Shown here in pieces: positions 44,405 to 52,874 of a DNA stretch of 64,000 bases (position 1 is the first letter of the stretch; every line of letters starts with the position of its first letter). The position numbers and the translations under genes are program-made. The notes beneath the pieces are model-generated. The model worked only from the letters and a program-made list of their open reading frames with translations. It did not search any database and was not told the DNA's origin. This stretch comes from Flexivirga caeni (GTDB taxonomy: Bacteria; Actinomycetota; Actinomycetes; Actinomycetales; Dermatophilaceae), in assembly GCF_003724155.1 (NCBI RefSeq), contig NZ_RJJQ01000019.1:42251-106250 (forward strand). The letters run 5' to 3'.

Positions 44405-44923
44405 ATGATTGCAACGCTGCACACGAATCACGGCGACATCAAAGTCAACCTGTTCCCGAACGACGCACCCAGGACGGTCGAGAACTTCGTCGGCCTGGCG
44501 CAGGGGACCAAGGACTACCAGGACGACGCTGGCCGCACCAGCCCGACGCCGTACTACGACGGACTCACCTTCCACCGCATCATCCCGGGTTTCATGATTC
44601 AGGGTGGCTGCCCGCAGGGGATCGGCGTCGGCGGTCCGGGCTACACCTTCGACGACGAGATCTCCCCGGACAAGAACTTCACCGCACCATACATCCTGGC
44701 GATGGCGAACGCCGGCACCCGCGGTGGTCGCGGCACCAACGGCTCGCAGTTCTTCATCACCGTCGGTCCGACCACCTGGCTGCAGGGCAAGCACACCATC
44801 TTCGGCGAGGTCGCCGACCAGCCGAGCCGTGACGTGGTCGACGCGATCGCGGGCGTGCCGACCGGTGCGCAGGACCGCCCGGTCGAGCCGGTTGTGATCG
44901 AGAAGGTCACCGTCGAGCAGTGA
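44405..44923 (+). CDS. Cyclophilin-type peptidyl-prolyl isomerase
   Basis: The 172-residue cytoplasmic cyclophilin catalyses cis-trans isomerisation of X-Pro bonds. Active-site segments are LTFHRIIPGFMIQGGCPQG, with the catalytic arginine, and GGRGTNGSQFFIT, then WLQGKHTIFGEVAD. There is no signal peptide. The ATG at 44405 begins the conserved domain directly. The stop overlaps the start of the rhomboid gene (GTGA), so the pair is translationally coupled, as in many actinomycetes. The mycobacterial orthologue at this locus is ppiA. Confidence 0.94.
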   Translation: MIATLHTNHGDIKVNLFPNDAPRTVENFVGLAQGTKDYQDDAGRTSPTPYYDGLTFHRIIPGFMIQGGCPQGIGVGGPGYTFDDEISPDKNFTAPYILAMANAGTRGGRGTNGSQFFITVGPTTWLQGKHTIFGEVADQPSRDVVDAIAGVPTGAQDRPVEPVVIEKVTVEQ

Positions 44924-45786
44924 CCGAGCACGGGGGCTTCGGCCCTACCTGCCCACGCCACCCCGACCGGGTGGCGCTGGTTTCCTGCCAGCGCTGCGGC
45001 CGGCCGACCTGTGCCGAATGCCAGCGGCCGGCCGCAGTGGGCGTCCAGTGTGTCGACTGCGTCAAGGCCCAGCAGCGGCGCTCGCGCACCCTTGTCACCG
45101 CCTTCGGCGGCCGGGCAACGCAGGGCCGGCCGGTCGTCACGATCAGCCTCATCGCGATCTGCGCGGTGGTCTGGGTCGGCCAGCGAGTCAACAGCAAGGT
45201 CACCACGGACCTCTGGTATGTGCCGATTCTGTCCAAGGAGGATCCGTGGCGGTTCCTCACTGCCGCGTTCGTCCACTCACCGGACACCCCGTTCCACCTG
45301 CTGTTCGACATGTACGCCCTGTGGATCGTCGGGCAGTACCTCGAGCCAATGCTCGGCCGAGTCCGGTTCCTCGCGCTCTATCTCATCTCCGCGGTGGGCG
45401 GATCGGTCGGCTTCGAGTTGCTGGCCTCCACCCCGAAGACGGTGACCGACTACAACGTCGGCTGGCTGACTCCCACGGTCGGCGCATCCGGCGCCGTCTT
45501 CGGCTTGTTCGTAGCCGTGGTCGTGCTCAACCGTCACCTGGGCCTGCAGATCGGTCCGATGATCAGCCTGATCGCGATCAACGCCGTGCTCGGTTTCGTG
45601 GTGCCGGACGTCGCCTGGCAGTCGCACGTCGGCGGCGCGGTCACCGGCGGGCTGTGTGCGGGAGCCATTGCCGTCCTCGGCCGCCAGCGTGCCACCATGC
45701 AGTGGGCCGCGCTCGCCGGAGTGACCGTGCTGCTGATCGTGCTGGCCGTCATACGTTTCGACGCCGTGCACCTGCCAACGGCCTGA
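44920..45786 (+). CDS. Rhomboid intramembrane protease with N-terminal zinc finger
   Basis: The 288-residue protein has a B-box-like zinc finger at about residues 8-48 with conserved Cys/His pairs (CPRHPDRVALVSCQRCGRP, CAEC, CVDC). Six membrane segments follow. The catalytic dyad is the serine in TVGASGAVFGLFVA and the histidine in WQSHVGGAVTGG, and the rhomboid loop FHLLFDMYALWIVGQYLE is intact. Rhomboids cut substrate helices inside the membrane. The zinc finger presumably binds substrate or a partner in the cytoplasm. It is translationally coupled to the cyclophilin gene. Its 3' side faces crgA across a 501-base intergenic region. Confidence 0.92.
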   Translation: MTEHGGFGPTCPRHPDRVALVSCQRCGRPTCAECQRPAAVGVQCVDCVKAQQRRSRTLVTAFGGRATQGRPVVTISLIAICAVVWVGQRVNSKVTTDLWYVPILSKEDPWRFLTAAFVHSPDTPFHLLFDMYALWIVGQYLEPMLGRVRFLALYLISAVGGSVGFELLASTPKTVTDYNVGWLTPTVGASGAVFGLFVAVVVLNRHLGLQIGPMISLIAINAVLGFVVPDVAWQSHVGGAVTGGLCAGAIAVLGRQRATMQWAALAGVTVLLIVLAVIRFDAVHLPTA

Positions 45787-45998
45787 TCTCCTCCGCCGTC
45801 GGCCGTATGACGGAACCGCGCCGACGCCAAAGCTTCGTGACAGGCCGTAGAGGGTCCATTTGCAGCACCTGCGCGTGAATTTCTCTCGTATTTGTCGCGG
45901 GATGCCGGGCGCACGGTCGCCCCGAGTGTCCTGGTTCGGCGGCGCACGGCGATTCGGCGGCTGAGTCTCGATCAGACGATCGAAGTTACATTGCTGTA

Positions 45999-46266
45999 GT
46001 TTTCCACTGCTTGTGGATAACTGTGTGGACAACTGCGCTGCGGGACACGGTGGGCCCGAGGGAGCGCCTCCGCGGTGATGCCGGTCGCGCCACGCCCCCC
46101 ACCATTGACGCTCGAAACCGCCGCTGACGGTGTAGCTGCCCCGTCAGCGGCGGTTTCGAGCGTCAGCGGGCAGTTCGGCCGTCGCCGGTGGTCCGTGCGG
46201 CCGGGCCGTACCCCCAGAATTACAGCCATGTAGTTTTCCACTGGCTGTGGATAACCCAGTGGATAA
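45999..46266. other. Two phased DnaA-box triplets in the rhomboid-crgA gap
   Basis: Triplet 1 is TTTTCCACT at 46000-46008, TGTGGATAA at 46012-46020 and TGTGGACAA at 46024-46032. Triplet 2 is TTTTCCACT at 46234-46242, TGTGGATAA at 46246-46254 and AGTGGATAA at 46258-46266. Box starts are 12 bases apart in both, and the triplets are direct repeats 234 bases apart on either side of a perfect hairpin. The gap between convergent rhomboid and crgA is 501 bases with no supported gene. Outside the origin I see no other such boxes in the window. Confidence 0.8.
46106..46165. terminator. Perfect 25-bp-arm hairpin between rhomboid and crgA
   Basis: Bases 46106-46130 and 46141-46165 are exact reverse complements around a ten-base loop; the arms contain GCTCGAAACCGCCGCTGACG. 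It lies between convergent genes and can act as a bidirectional terminator. Confidence 0.85.
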
Positions 46267-46287
46267 CTCGGGGAGCGCGACGCGGCC

Positions 46288-46728
46288 TCAGCGCCAGCGC
46301 GTCGTCATACCGAAGCCGACCAGGATCAGCACGAAGCCGATCGCCATATTGCCCAGCCCGATGCCGGGGATCGGGTACTTCTCCGCGGACAGGTAGTAGA
46401 CGACCAGCCAGAAAAGTCCGATAACCATGAATGCGCACAGCGTCGGCACCCACCAGCCGGGGCTCGGCGCGTCGATCGCCTTGGCCGCCCGCTTCTCGTC
46501 GCGCTCGATGTCCGCGGCCTTCCGGGCGGACTTCTTGGCTTCGCGCGCGGCTTCCTTCTCGGCCTCGCGCTGTGCCGCCTTGTTCGCGGCCTGCTTTGCG
46601 GCCAGGTCGTCGATCGCCTCGGCGCGTACCTCCGCCCTGTCGCCAGGCGCGGCGGTAGCCTCCTGCTCGGCGATCAGCTCGGCCTCGTCGATGTCGGCCT
46701 GGTCGGCCGGCTCGTCGGACTTGGTCAT
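46288..46728 (-). CDS. crgA: Cell division protein CrgA with long coiled-coil N-terminus
   Basis: The 146-residue protein ends with the two membrane segments typical of CrgA (WWVPTLCAFMVIGLFWLVVY and IGLGNMAIGFVLILVGFGMT, then RW). CrgA coordinates septal and elongation machinery and interacts with FtsZ, FtsQ and penicillin-binding proteins. The first about 85 residues form an acidic then highly charged Ala/Lys/Glu coiled coil, longer than in Streptomyces or mycobacterial CrgA. It is encoded next to the pknB-fhaA cell-wall cluster, the conserved position. The start is the ATG at 46728. Confidence 0.9.
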   Translation of the reverse strand: MTKSDEPADQADIDEAELIAEQEATAAPGDRAEVRAEAIDDLAAKQAANKAAQREAEKEAAREAKKSARKAADIERDEKRAAKAIDAPSPGWWVPTLCAFMVIGLFWLVVYYLSAEKYPIPGIGLGNMAIGFVLILVGFGMTTRWR

Positions 46729-46824
46729 GGCGTCGCCCTCCTACGGCGGAATGGAACAATCGACGTCAAGAGTAGTCATCGGCCCCGTCGTGCCGGTGCC
46801 GGGCGACCAGGAAGGCTGCGAAAC

Positions 46825-47550
46825 ATGTGGCTGCCGCGCAGTCGCTGGGCGTATGGCGTGCCCCTGATCGCCGGTGCCGCCGGCCTGCTCTTCGGCGTCA
46901 GCGCAGCCACCTCGCACGGCACCGACCTGCGGCCGGGCACCCGCGATCTGGTGCAGGTCGTGCAGGACGGCAACCACAAGGTCGCCGTGCAGGCCAAGAC
47001 GGTGTCCCGGCTGCAGACGCAGGTCGCGCAGCTGGGCCGCCGGGACGCGCCCGGCTCGGCCCGCCTCAAGCAGACGACGCGCACGGCCGACGGCTACGCG
47101 GCAACGGCCGGCCTCAGCAGCGTCACCGGCGAGGTGGTGTCGGTCTCCCTGAACGACTCCCACCGCGACCCGTCCACCCTTCCCCCGGGCGCCAACCTGG
47201 ACTGGCTGGTCGTGCACCAGCAGGACGTCCAGGCAGTGGTCAACGCGCTGTGGGCGGGCGGTGCGACGGCGATGATGCTGATGGACCAGCGGGTGATCTC
47301 GACCTCGGCCGTGCGCTGCGTCGGCAACACTCTGCTGCTGCAGGGCCGCGTCTACTCACCGCCGTTCGTCATCAAGGCGATGGGCGACCCCGCGAAGCTG
47401 CGCGCGGCGCTCGACGACGACCCGGACGTCGAGAACTACAAGGTCTACGTCACCCAGGTCGGCCTGGGCTACGACGTGAGCACGGGCAAGGAGACGTTCC
47501 CGGCATACCAGGGCGCGTTGGACCTGAAATACGCGAAGGTTGGGAAGTAA
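46825..47550 (+). CDS. DUF881 membrane protein
   Basis: The 241-residue protein has one N-terminal membrane segment (about 10-28) and an extracytoplasmic DUF881 domain, with a short coiled stretch (VQAKTVSRLQTQVAQLGRRD) and the conserved LVVHQQDVQAVVNALWAGGA and LLLQGRVYSPPFVIKAMG. Its first 15 bases leave only a 96-base gap to divergent crgA. In actinomycetes DUF881 genes occur near crgA and other division genes; the molecular role is unknown. Confidence 0.87.
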   Translation: MWLPRSRWAYGVPLIAGAAGLLFGVSAATSHGTDLRPGTRDLVQVVQDGNHKVAVQAKTVSRLQTQVAQLGRRDAPGSARLKQTTRTADGYAATAGLSSVTGEVVSVSLNDSHRDPSTLPPGANLDWLVVHQQDVQAVVNALWAGGATAMMLMDQRVISTSAVRCVGNTLLLQGRVYSPPFVIKAMGDPAKLRAALDDDPDVENYKVYVTQVGLGYDVSTGKETFPAYQGALDLKYAKVGK

Positions 47551-47556
47551 CGCCGT

Positions 47557-48183
47557 ATGACGAACATTCTGGTGATCGACAACTACGACAGCTTCGTCTT
47601 CACGATCGTCGGCTACCTGCAGCAGCTGGGTGCGCAGACGACGGTGGTGCGCAACGACGCGATCACCGCCGACGACGGTGAGGGGTATGCCGGGGTGCTG
47701 ATCTCCCCCGGGCCGGGCACGCCGCAGGAGGCGGGCGTCTCGATGGCGATGATCGCCACGTGCGCGCAGCGGGAGCAGCCGATGTTCGGCGTCTGCCTGG
47801 GCCACCAGGCCCTCGGGGTCGTGTATGGCGCGACGGTCGACCGCGCGCCGGAGTTGCTGCACGGCAAGACGTCCCGGATCGTGCACGACGGCGAGGGCGT
47901 GCTCGCCGGGCTGCCGAGCCCGTTCACGGCGACGCGCTACCACTCACTGGCGATCATGCCGGGCACCGTGTCCGACGAGCTCGAGGTGACCGCACGCACC
48001 GACAGCGGCGTCATCATGGGCGTGCAGCACCGCGCCCTGCCGCTGTATGGCGTGCAGTTCCACCCCGAGTCGGTGCTCACCGAGGGCGGTCACCGGATGT
48101 TGGCCAACTGGCTCGAGCTGTGCGGCCTGCAGGGTGCGGTCGAGCGGTCAGCCGGGCTGGCGCCGCTGGTGCACAACGCCTGA
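47557..48183 (+). CDS. Glutamine amidotransferase of anthranilate/aminodeoxychorismate synthase
   Basis: The 208-residue class I glutaminase supplies ammonia to a chorismate-using partner for tryptophan or folate synthesis. The N-terminus LVIDNYDSFVFTIVGYLQQL, the nucleophile elbow FGVCLGHQALGVVYG and the catalytic pair VQFHPESVLTEGG are all intact. No TrpE or PabB gene is visible in the window, so TrpG and PabA cannot be separated; actinomycetes have such a gene at this locus, next to crgA and pknB. It starts six bases after the DUF881 gene and is co-transcribed with it. A long hairpin follows the stop. Confidence 0.9.
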   Translation: MTNILVIDNYDSFVFTIVGYLQQLGAQTTVVRNDAITADDGEGYAGVLISPGPGTPQEAGVSMAMIATCAQREQPMFGVCLGHQALGVVYGATVDRAPELLHGKTSRIVHDGEGVLAGLPSPFTATRYHSLAIMPGTVSDELEVTARTDSGVIMGVQHRALPLYGVQFHPESVLTEGGHRMLANWLELCGLQGAVERSAGLAPLVHNA

Positions 48184-48195
48184 GCTGCCCTGCGG

Positions 48196-48280
48196 ATCGA
48201 GAGGACCCGCAACGCATTGAGGGGACCCCATACCCGGCCCGGATATGGGGTCCCCTTAATCAGTGTGGGGTCCTCTCGAT
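48196..48280. terminator. 85-base near-perfect hairpin between convergent operons
   Basis: Bases 48196-48232 pair with 48244-48280 without bulges, with a few mismatches in the middle of 37-base arms. The outer arms read ATCGAGAGGACCC and the inner arms GAGGGGACCCCATA. It separates the rightward pabA-type gene from the leftward pknB end. Confidence 0.88.
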
Positions 48281-48284
48281 TAGG

Positions 48285-50153
48285 TCACTCGTCGCCGTCG
48301 CCCGCGTCACCGGCGGTCTTGGTGGGCCCCGGTGACGGCTTCGTCGAGGGGCTGGTCGAGGGTGGACTCGACGGGCTGCTGCTCGGCGAGCTGTGGTGGC
48401 TGGTCGGCGAGCTGGGCGGCGAGACCGTGACGGTGGTGGACAGCACTCCGACAGTGAGCGTGACGGTCGAGTTGATGTCGACCAGCTTGCCCTCGGAGGG
48501 TGAGACCTTCTGCACCTTGCCGGCCTGATCCGCGTCGGTGACCAGCACCTGCTTGGACTCACCGACTTTCAGGTGAGCCTGCAGGATCGCCAGCTGGGCC
48601 GATCCGGCGTCCTGGCCCACCAGACCGGTCGGCACGTGCTCCTTGCCGTTGCTCACGGTCAGGACGACGGGTTGGCTCGGGTCGGCCGACGAACCGAGCG
48701 CCGGCTGCGCGGACACGACCTCACCCTTGGCGTACTGCGTGTCGGCGACCTCCTGGCCGGCCACCTGCACCTTGGTGAAGCCGGCCTTGTTCAGGATCTG
48801 TTTCGCCTCGTCGACGCTCTTGCCCGAGACGTCGGGCAGCTGCACGAGTCCGGGCCCGTTGCTGACGTTGAGCTGGATCTGGGTGCTCGGATCGACCGAG
48901 GTGCCGCGCGTCGGGTCGGTGCCTACGACATACCCTTTGGCGACGTCGTTGCTGTGGACCTCGTGGACGACGACGTCGTCGAAGCCGGCCTTGGCGAGGA
49001 TCGCCTTCGCCTGCGCCTCGGAACGCTGCACGACGTTGGGGATCACCTCGGTCGTCGGGCCGTTGTTGCGGCCGTTCATCACGAGGTAGCCGATGCCGAG
49101 GATGGCCAGCAGTGCCACGACTCCGGCCGCGACCCACAAGCCGGTGAGCTTGCGCGGCGGCGGGCTCTCGTGGATCTCACGGGTGTTGTCCCGGCGCGTG
49201 GGCGGCGGCGGAGCCTGCGGCTCGTGCGCGAGGACCGACGCACCAGCGGCGCCGGCGCTGAGCACGGCCGTCGCGCCATCGCTGAGCGGCGCGCCGGTGC
49301 GCGCTGCCTGCAGGTCGCTGCGGAAATCGCCCGCGGTCTGGTATCGGTCTTCCCGCCGCTTGGCGAGGGAGTGCAGCGTCACCGCGTCCATCGCCTTGGG
49401 CACGGACGGCTCGTATGCCGACGGCGGTTTCGGCGGATCGGTGATGTGCTGGTAGACCAGCGAGACCGGCTCGCCGATGAACGGCGTGCGGCCGGTGAGC
49501 AGTTCGAAGAGCACGCACCCGGCCGAGTAGAGGTCGGAGCGGGCGTCGACTGTCTCGCCCTGCGCCTGCTCCGGCGACAGGTAGCGCGCGGTGCCGACCA
49601 CGGCCTGCGCGGACGTCATCGTCGCGCCCGTGTCGGCCAGGGCGCGCGCGATGCCGAAGTCCATCACCTTGACGCTGCCGCCCTTGGTCAGCATCACGTT
49701 CGCCGGCTTGATGTCGCGGTGCACGATGCCCTTGTCGTGCGAATACTCCAGCGCGGACAGGATGCCCATCGTCACGCGGGCCGCCTCGTCCGGGGAGAGC
49801 TTGCCCTCCTCGTTGAGGATCTCGCGCAGGGTCTGCCCGTCGACATACTCCATCACGATGTAGGGGATGTCGACGGTGGCGCCGCCGGTCTCGGTGAAGG
49901 TGTCCTCGCCCGAGTCGTAGACGGCGACGATCGCGTGGTGGGACAGCCCGGCTGCGGCATGCGCCTCGCGCCGGAAGCGGGTCAGGAAGGTGCTGTCGCG
50001 CGCCAGGTCGGCGCGCAGCATCTTGATGGCGACCGTGCGGCCGAGCCGGTTGTCATGCCCGAGATGCACCTCCGCCATACCGCCGCGGCCGATCAGCTCA
50101 CCGACCTCGTAACGGTCGCCGAGGATGCGGGGCAAGCCTTCGCCGTCGGTCAC
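48285..50153 (-). CDS. pknB: Ser/Thr protein kinase PknB with three PASTA domains
   Basis: The 622-residue transmembrane kinase controls peptidoglycan synthesis and division in response to muropeptides. The kinase domain occupies about residues 10-270, with GRGGMAEVHLG, the catalytic loop HRDIKPANVML, DFGIARA and GTARYLSPEQA. One membrane segment lies at about 340-360. Three PASTA repeats follow (about 370-565), one fewer than in M. tuberculosis, and a Ser/Pro-rich low-complexity tail of about 50 residues ends the protein. The GTG start overlaps the pknA stop (GTGA). It is the last gene of the fhaA-to-pknB operon. Confidence 0.95.
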   Translation of the reverse strand: MTDGEGLPRILGDRYEVGELIGRGGMAEVHLGHDNRLGRTVAIKMLRADLARDSTFLTRFRREAHAAAGLSHHAIVAVYDSGEDTFTETGGATVDIPYIVMEYVDGQTLREILNEEGKLSPDEAARVTMGILSALEYSHDKGIVHRDIKPANVMLTKGGSVKVMDFGIARALADTGATMTSAQAVVGTARYLSPEQAQGETVDARSDLYSAGCVLFELLTGRTPFIGEPVSLVYQHITDPPKPPSAYEPSVPKAMDAVTLHSLAKRREDRYQTAGDFRSDLQAARTGAPLSDGATAVLSAGAAGASVLAHEPQAPPPPTRRDNTREIHESPPPRKLTGLWVAAGVVALLAILGIGYLVMNGRNNGPTTEVIPNVVQRSEAQAKAILAKAGFDDVVVHEVHSNDVAKGYVVGTDPTRGTSVDPSTQIQLNVSNGPGLVQLPDVSGKSVDEAKQILNKAGFTKVQVAGQEVADTQYAKGEVVSAQPALGSSADPSQPVVLTVSNGKEHVPTGLVGQDAGSAQLAILQAHLKVGESKQVLVTDADQAGKVQKVSPSEGKLVDINSTVTLTVGVLSTTVTVSPPSSPTSHHSSPSSSPSSPPSTSPSTKPSPGPTKTAGDAGDGDE

Positions 50154-51397
50154 GAGTTGCCTTCCGGGCTGTAGGTGGTCAGGTTGTTGCTGAACGGTCC
50201 GGTGTTGGGCGCCGTCGGCACCTTGGCCCCGGAACCGCCGTCTCTGGCGAGTATGACGCCCACGACGACCGCGATCACGACGAGCACCGCGACGCCGCCG
50301 AGGATCAGCCACAGGGCGCGCTTGCTTCCGCCTGTGGCGGCAACCGCCTGGCTGCCGGAGGTCGCGACCGCGGGTGCCGGAGCCGAATGTGCCTTGCGCT
50401 GGGCACGGGACTTCGGCTGCTGCGTGCTGGGTGTCTGGGCCTGCCCGCCGGAGCGCGGACCGGCCGCCGGACCCGGCTGGAGGCCGGAGGGGGAGCCGGG
50501 CTGCGGACCGGACGGCGCGGTGAAACCACCGTTCGGACTGGGCCGCGGCGGGGTCGCCCAGACGTTGAGCCCCATCTGCTCGCTGTCCGTGACGGCCTGG
50601 CGCAGGGCACGCCCGAACTCCTGCGCCGAGCTGGGGCGCTGCGCCGGGTCCTTGCGCAGTCCGGCGTGCACGACCGCGCGCATCGGTGCCGGCACCTCCG
50701 TGGGCAGTGGCGGCGGCTCCTCGTTGACGTGCGCGAGTGCGAGCGCGACGGCACTGTCGGCGGTGAACGGCCTTCTGCCGCCGAGCATTTCGTAGGTGAC
50801 AACGGCCAGCGAGTAGACGTCGGTGAGGGCGGTGGTCTCCCGGCCCATCGCAGCCTCCGGCGCGAGGTACTGGGCGGTGCCCATGACCTCTCCCGTCCGG
50901 GTCATCGCCGCCGAGCCGACAGCGCGCGCGATGCCGAAGTCGGTCAGTTTCACCACGCCGTCATGGGTCACCAGCATGTTGGCCGGCTTCACGTCGCGGT
51001 GGATCAGCCCGGCGCGGTGCGCAGCCTGCAGCGCCGCCGCTGCCTGGCCCATCAGGTTGGCGGTGTCGGCAGCCGAGATCGGCCCGCGCTCGTGCAGGAT
51101 CGTCGACAGCGGCTTGCCGGGCACGAACTCCATCACCAGGTAGGCGAGGCTGCCCTCCTCGCCGTAGTCGTAGACCTGGGCGATGTTGCCGTGCGCCAGT
51201 GCCGCCGACAGACGGGCCTCGTTGCGGAACCGCTCGGTGAACCCCTTTTCGTCGGTCAGGCCCTCCTTGAGCAGCTTCACCGCCACGTTCCGGCCGAGGA
51301 TCTCGTCGCTGGCCTGCCACACCTCACCCATGCCGCCGGCCGCGATGCGGTGGGTCAGCCGGTAGCGGCCGCCCATCAGGTCACCCGCTTGGCTCAT
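50150..51397 (-). CDS. pknA: Ser/Thr protein kinase PknA
   Basis: The 415-residue kinase phosphorylates division and cell-wall proteins. The N-terminal kinase domain (about 10-270) has IAAGGMGEVWQA, the catalytic loop HRDVKPANMLV, DFGIARA and GTAQYLAPE. A Pro/Gln/Ser-rich juxtamembrane region follows, then one membrane segment (ALWLILGGVAVLVVIAVVVG) and a short outer tail with no PASTA domain. This domain plan is that of PknA. The ATG lies 22 bases after pbpA, and the gene overlaps pknB. Confidence 0.94.
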   Translation of the reverse strand: MSQAGDLMGGRYRLTHRIAAGGMGEVWQASDEILGRNVAVKLLKEGLTDEKGFTERFRNEARLSAALAHGNIAQVYDYGEEGSLAYLVMEFVPGKPLSTILHERGPISAADTANLMGQAAAALQAAHRAGLIHRDVKPANMLVTHDGVVKLTDFGIARAVGSAAMTRTGEVMGTAQYLAPEAAMGRETTALTDVYSLAVVTYEMLGGRRPFTADSAVALALAHVNEEPPPLPTEVPAPMRAVVHAGLRKDPAQRPSSAQEFGRALRQAVTDSEQMGLNVWATPPRPSPNGGFTAPSGPQPGSPSGLQPGPAAGPRSGGQAQTPSTQQPKSRAQRKAHSAPAPAVATSGSQAVAATGGSKRALWLILGGVAVLVVIAVVVGVILARDGGSGAKVPTAPNTGPFSNNLTTYSPEGNS

Positions 51398-51419
51398 GCT
51401 GGTCGCTCGCTTCGCTCGC

Positions 51420-52874
51420 TCACTTGCCGATCACTGCTTCCATCACCTGTTTGGCGATCGGTGCTGCCACCAGACCACCAGTCGCCTCTTGTCCGACCGT
51501 GCCGCCGTTCTCGACCAGCACCGCCACTGCCACCGTCGGGTTGTCTGCGGGCGCGAACGCGGTGAACCACACGTCGGCGTTGCGTCCCTTGCCGTGCTGC
51601 GCGGTGCCCGTCTTGCCCGCCACTTTGATGCCCGGGATGGCCGCAGTGGTTGCCGTGCCCTGAGTCACCACCGACTCCATCATGTCGGTCAGGGAGTCTG
51701 CGGTGCTCTTCGAGATCGGCGTGGAGAACGTCTTGGGATCGGTCGATTCGATCACGTCGAGGTTCCCGTCCCGCACTGACTGGACGAGGTATGGCGTCAT
51801 CTCCTTGCCGCCGTTGGCGATCGTGGCACTCACCATCGCCATCTGCAGCGGGCTTGCGCGCACGTCGAACTGGCCGATCGACGACTGTGCGAGCTCGGGC
51901 TTGTTGAGGCTGCCCGGGAAGACGCTCGGTGTCACGGACATCGGGATGGACAGCGGCTGACCGAAGCCGAACTTGGTGGCCATCGACCGCACGGCATCCT
52001 GCCCGAGCTCCATCCCGAGCGAGGCGTATGCCGTGTTGCAACTGATCGTCAGCGCCCGTTTGAGGGTGACCTTGCCGCCCGGCCCGCAGTTGCCCGGCCA
52101 GTCGTTGGGCAGGTAGTTGTCCGTGCCGGGCAGTCGCAGCCGGGCCGGGCCGGGCAGCTCTGAATTTTCGGTGTACTTGCCGGACTCAAGTGCGGCCGCG
52201 GCGTCGATGAGCTTGAACGTCGACCCGGGCGGAGAGAGGTTGCCGTTGATCGCCCGGTTGAGCAGCGGCTGCGCCGGGTCCTTCAGGAGCGCGGTGTACG
52301 ACGACTGCACCTTGTCCAAGTTGTGGCTGGCCAGCAGGTTCGGGTTGTAGGTCGGGCTGGTCACCATCGCCAGGATCGCACCGGTCTTGGGGTCGAGCGC
52401 AACTACTGCTCCGCGCTGGTTGCCCAGGGCCTTTGCCGCAGCCTCCTGGGCCTTGGCGTTGATGGTCAGTTGCACGCTCGCGCCCTGCGCCGATTGGCCG
52501 GTCAGGATCTCGGTCAGCCGCCGGTAGAACAGTTTGTCCGAGCTGCCGTTGAGCAGGTTGTCGTAGCTGCGCTCGATCCCTGTGCTGCCGTAGGTGAATG
52601 AGAAATAGCCGGTCACGTCGGCATACAACGACCCCTGCGGGTAGGTGCGCAGCCACTTGAACTGGTCGTCGGTCCGCTTCGACACCGCGACCGCGGTGCC
52701 GCCGACCAGGATGGACCCGCGTTCCTTGCTGTATGACGCGAGCAGCGTGCGCCGGTTGCCGGGACGGTCGTCCAGGGACCGGGCCTGCACGAACTGGATC
52801 AGCGTCGTGGAGATCAGCAGCGCGCAGAACATCGCGGCGATCACCATCCCGAGGCGGCGAATGGGTGCGTTCAT
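51420..52874 (-). CDS. pbpA: Penicillin-binding protein PbpA (class B transpeptidase)
   Basis: The 484-residue D,D-transpeptidase cross-links peptidoglycan on the outer face of the membrane. It has one N-terminal membrane anchor (about 10-30), a dimerisation-type domain, and a transpeptidase domain with the three motifs: the STFK serine in PPGSTFKLIDAAAAL, SCN in LTISCNTAYASLG and KTG in VAGKTGTAQHGKG. It is the partner of the RodA-type glycosyltransferase encoded upstream, whose stop overlaps its start by four bases. Low-complexity CGCTTCGCTCGCTC sequence fills the 22-base gap to pknA. Confidence 0.95.
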   Translation of the reverse strand: MNAPIRRLGMVIAAMFCALLISTTLIQFVQARSLDDRPGNRRTLLASYSKERGSILVGGTAVAVSKRTDDQFKWLRTYPQGSLYADVTGYFSFTYGSTGIERSYDNLLNGSSDKLFYRRLTEILTGQSAQGASVQLTINAKAQEAAAKALGNQRGAVVALDPKTGAILAMVTSPTYNPNLLASHNLDKVQSSYTALLKDPAQPLLNRAINGNLSPPGSTFKLIDAAAALESGKYTENSELPGPARLRLPGTDNYLPNDWPGNCGPGGKVTLKRALTISCNTAYASLGMELGQDAVRSMATKFGFGQPLSIPMSVTPSVFPGSLNKPELAQSSIGQFDVRASPLQMAMVSATIANGGKEMTPYLVQSVRDGNLDVIESTDPKTFSTPISKSTADSLTDMMESVVTQGTATTAAIPGIKVAGKTGTAQHGKGRNADVWFTAFAPADNPTVAVAVLVENGGTVGQEATGGLVAAPIAKQVMEAVIGK

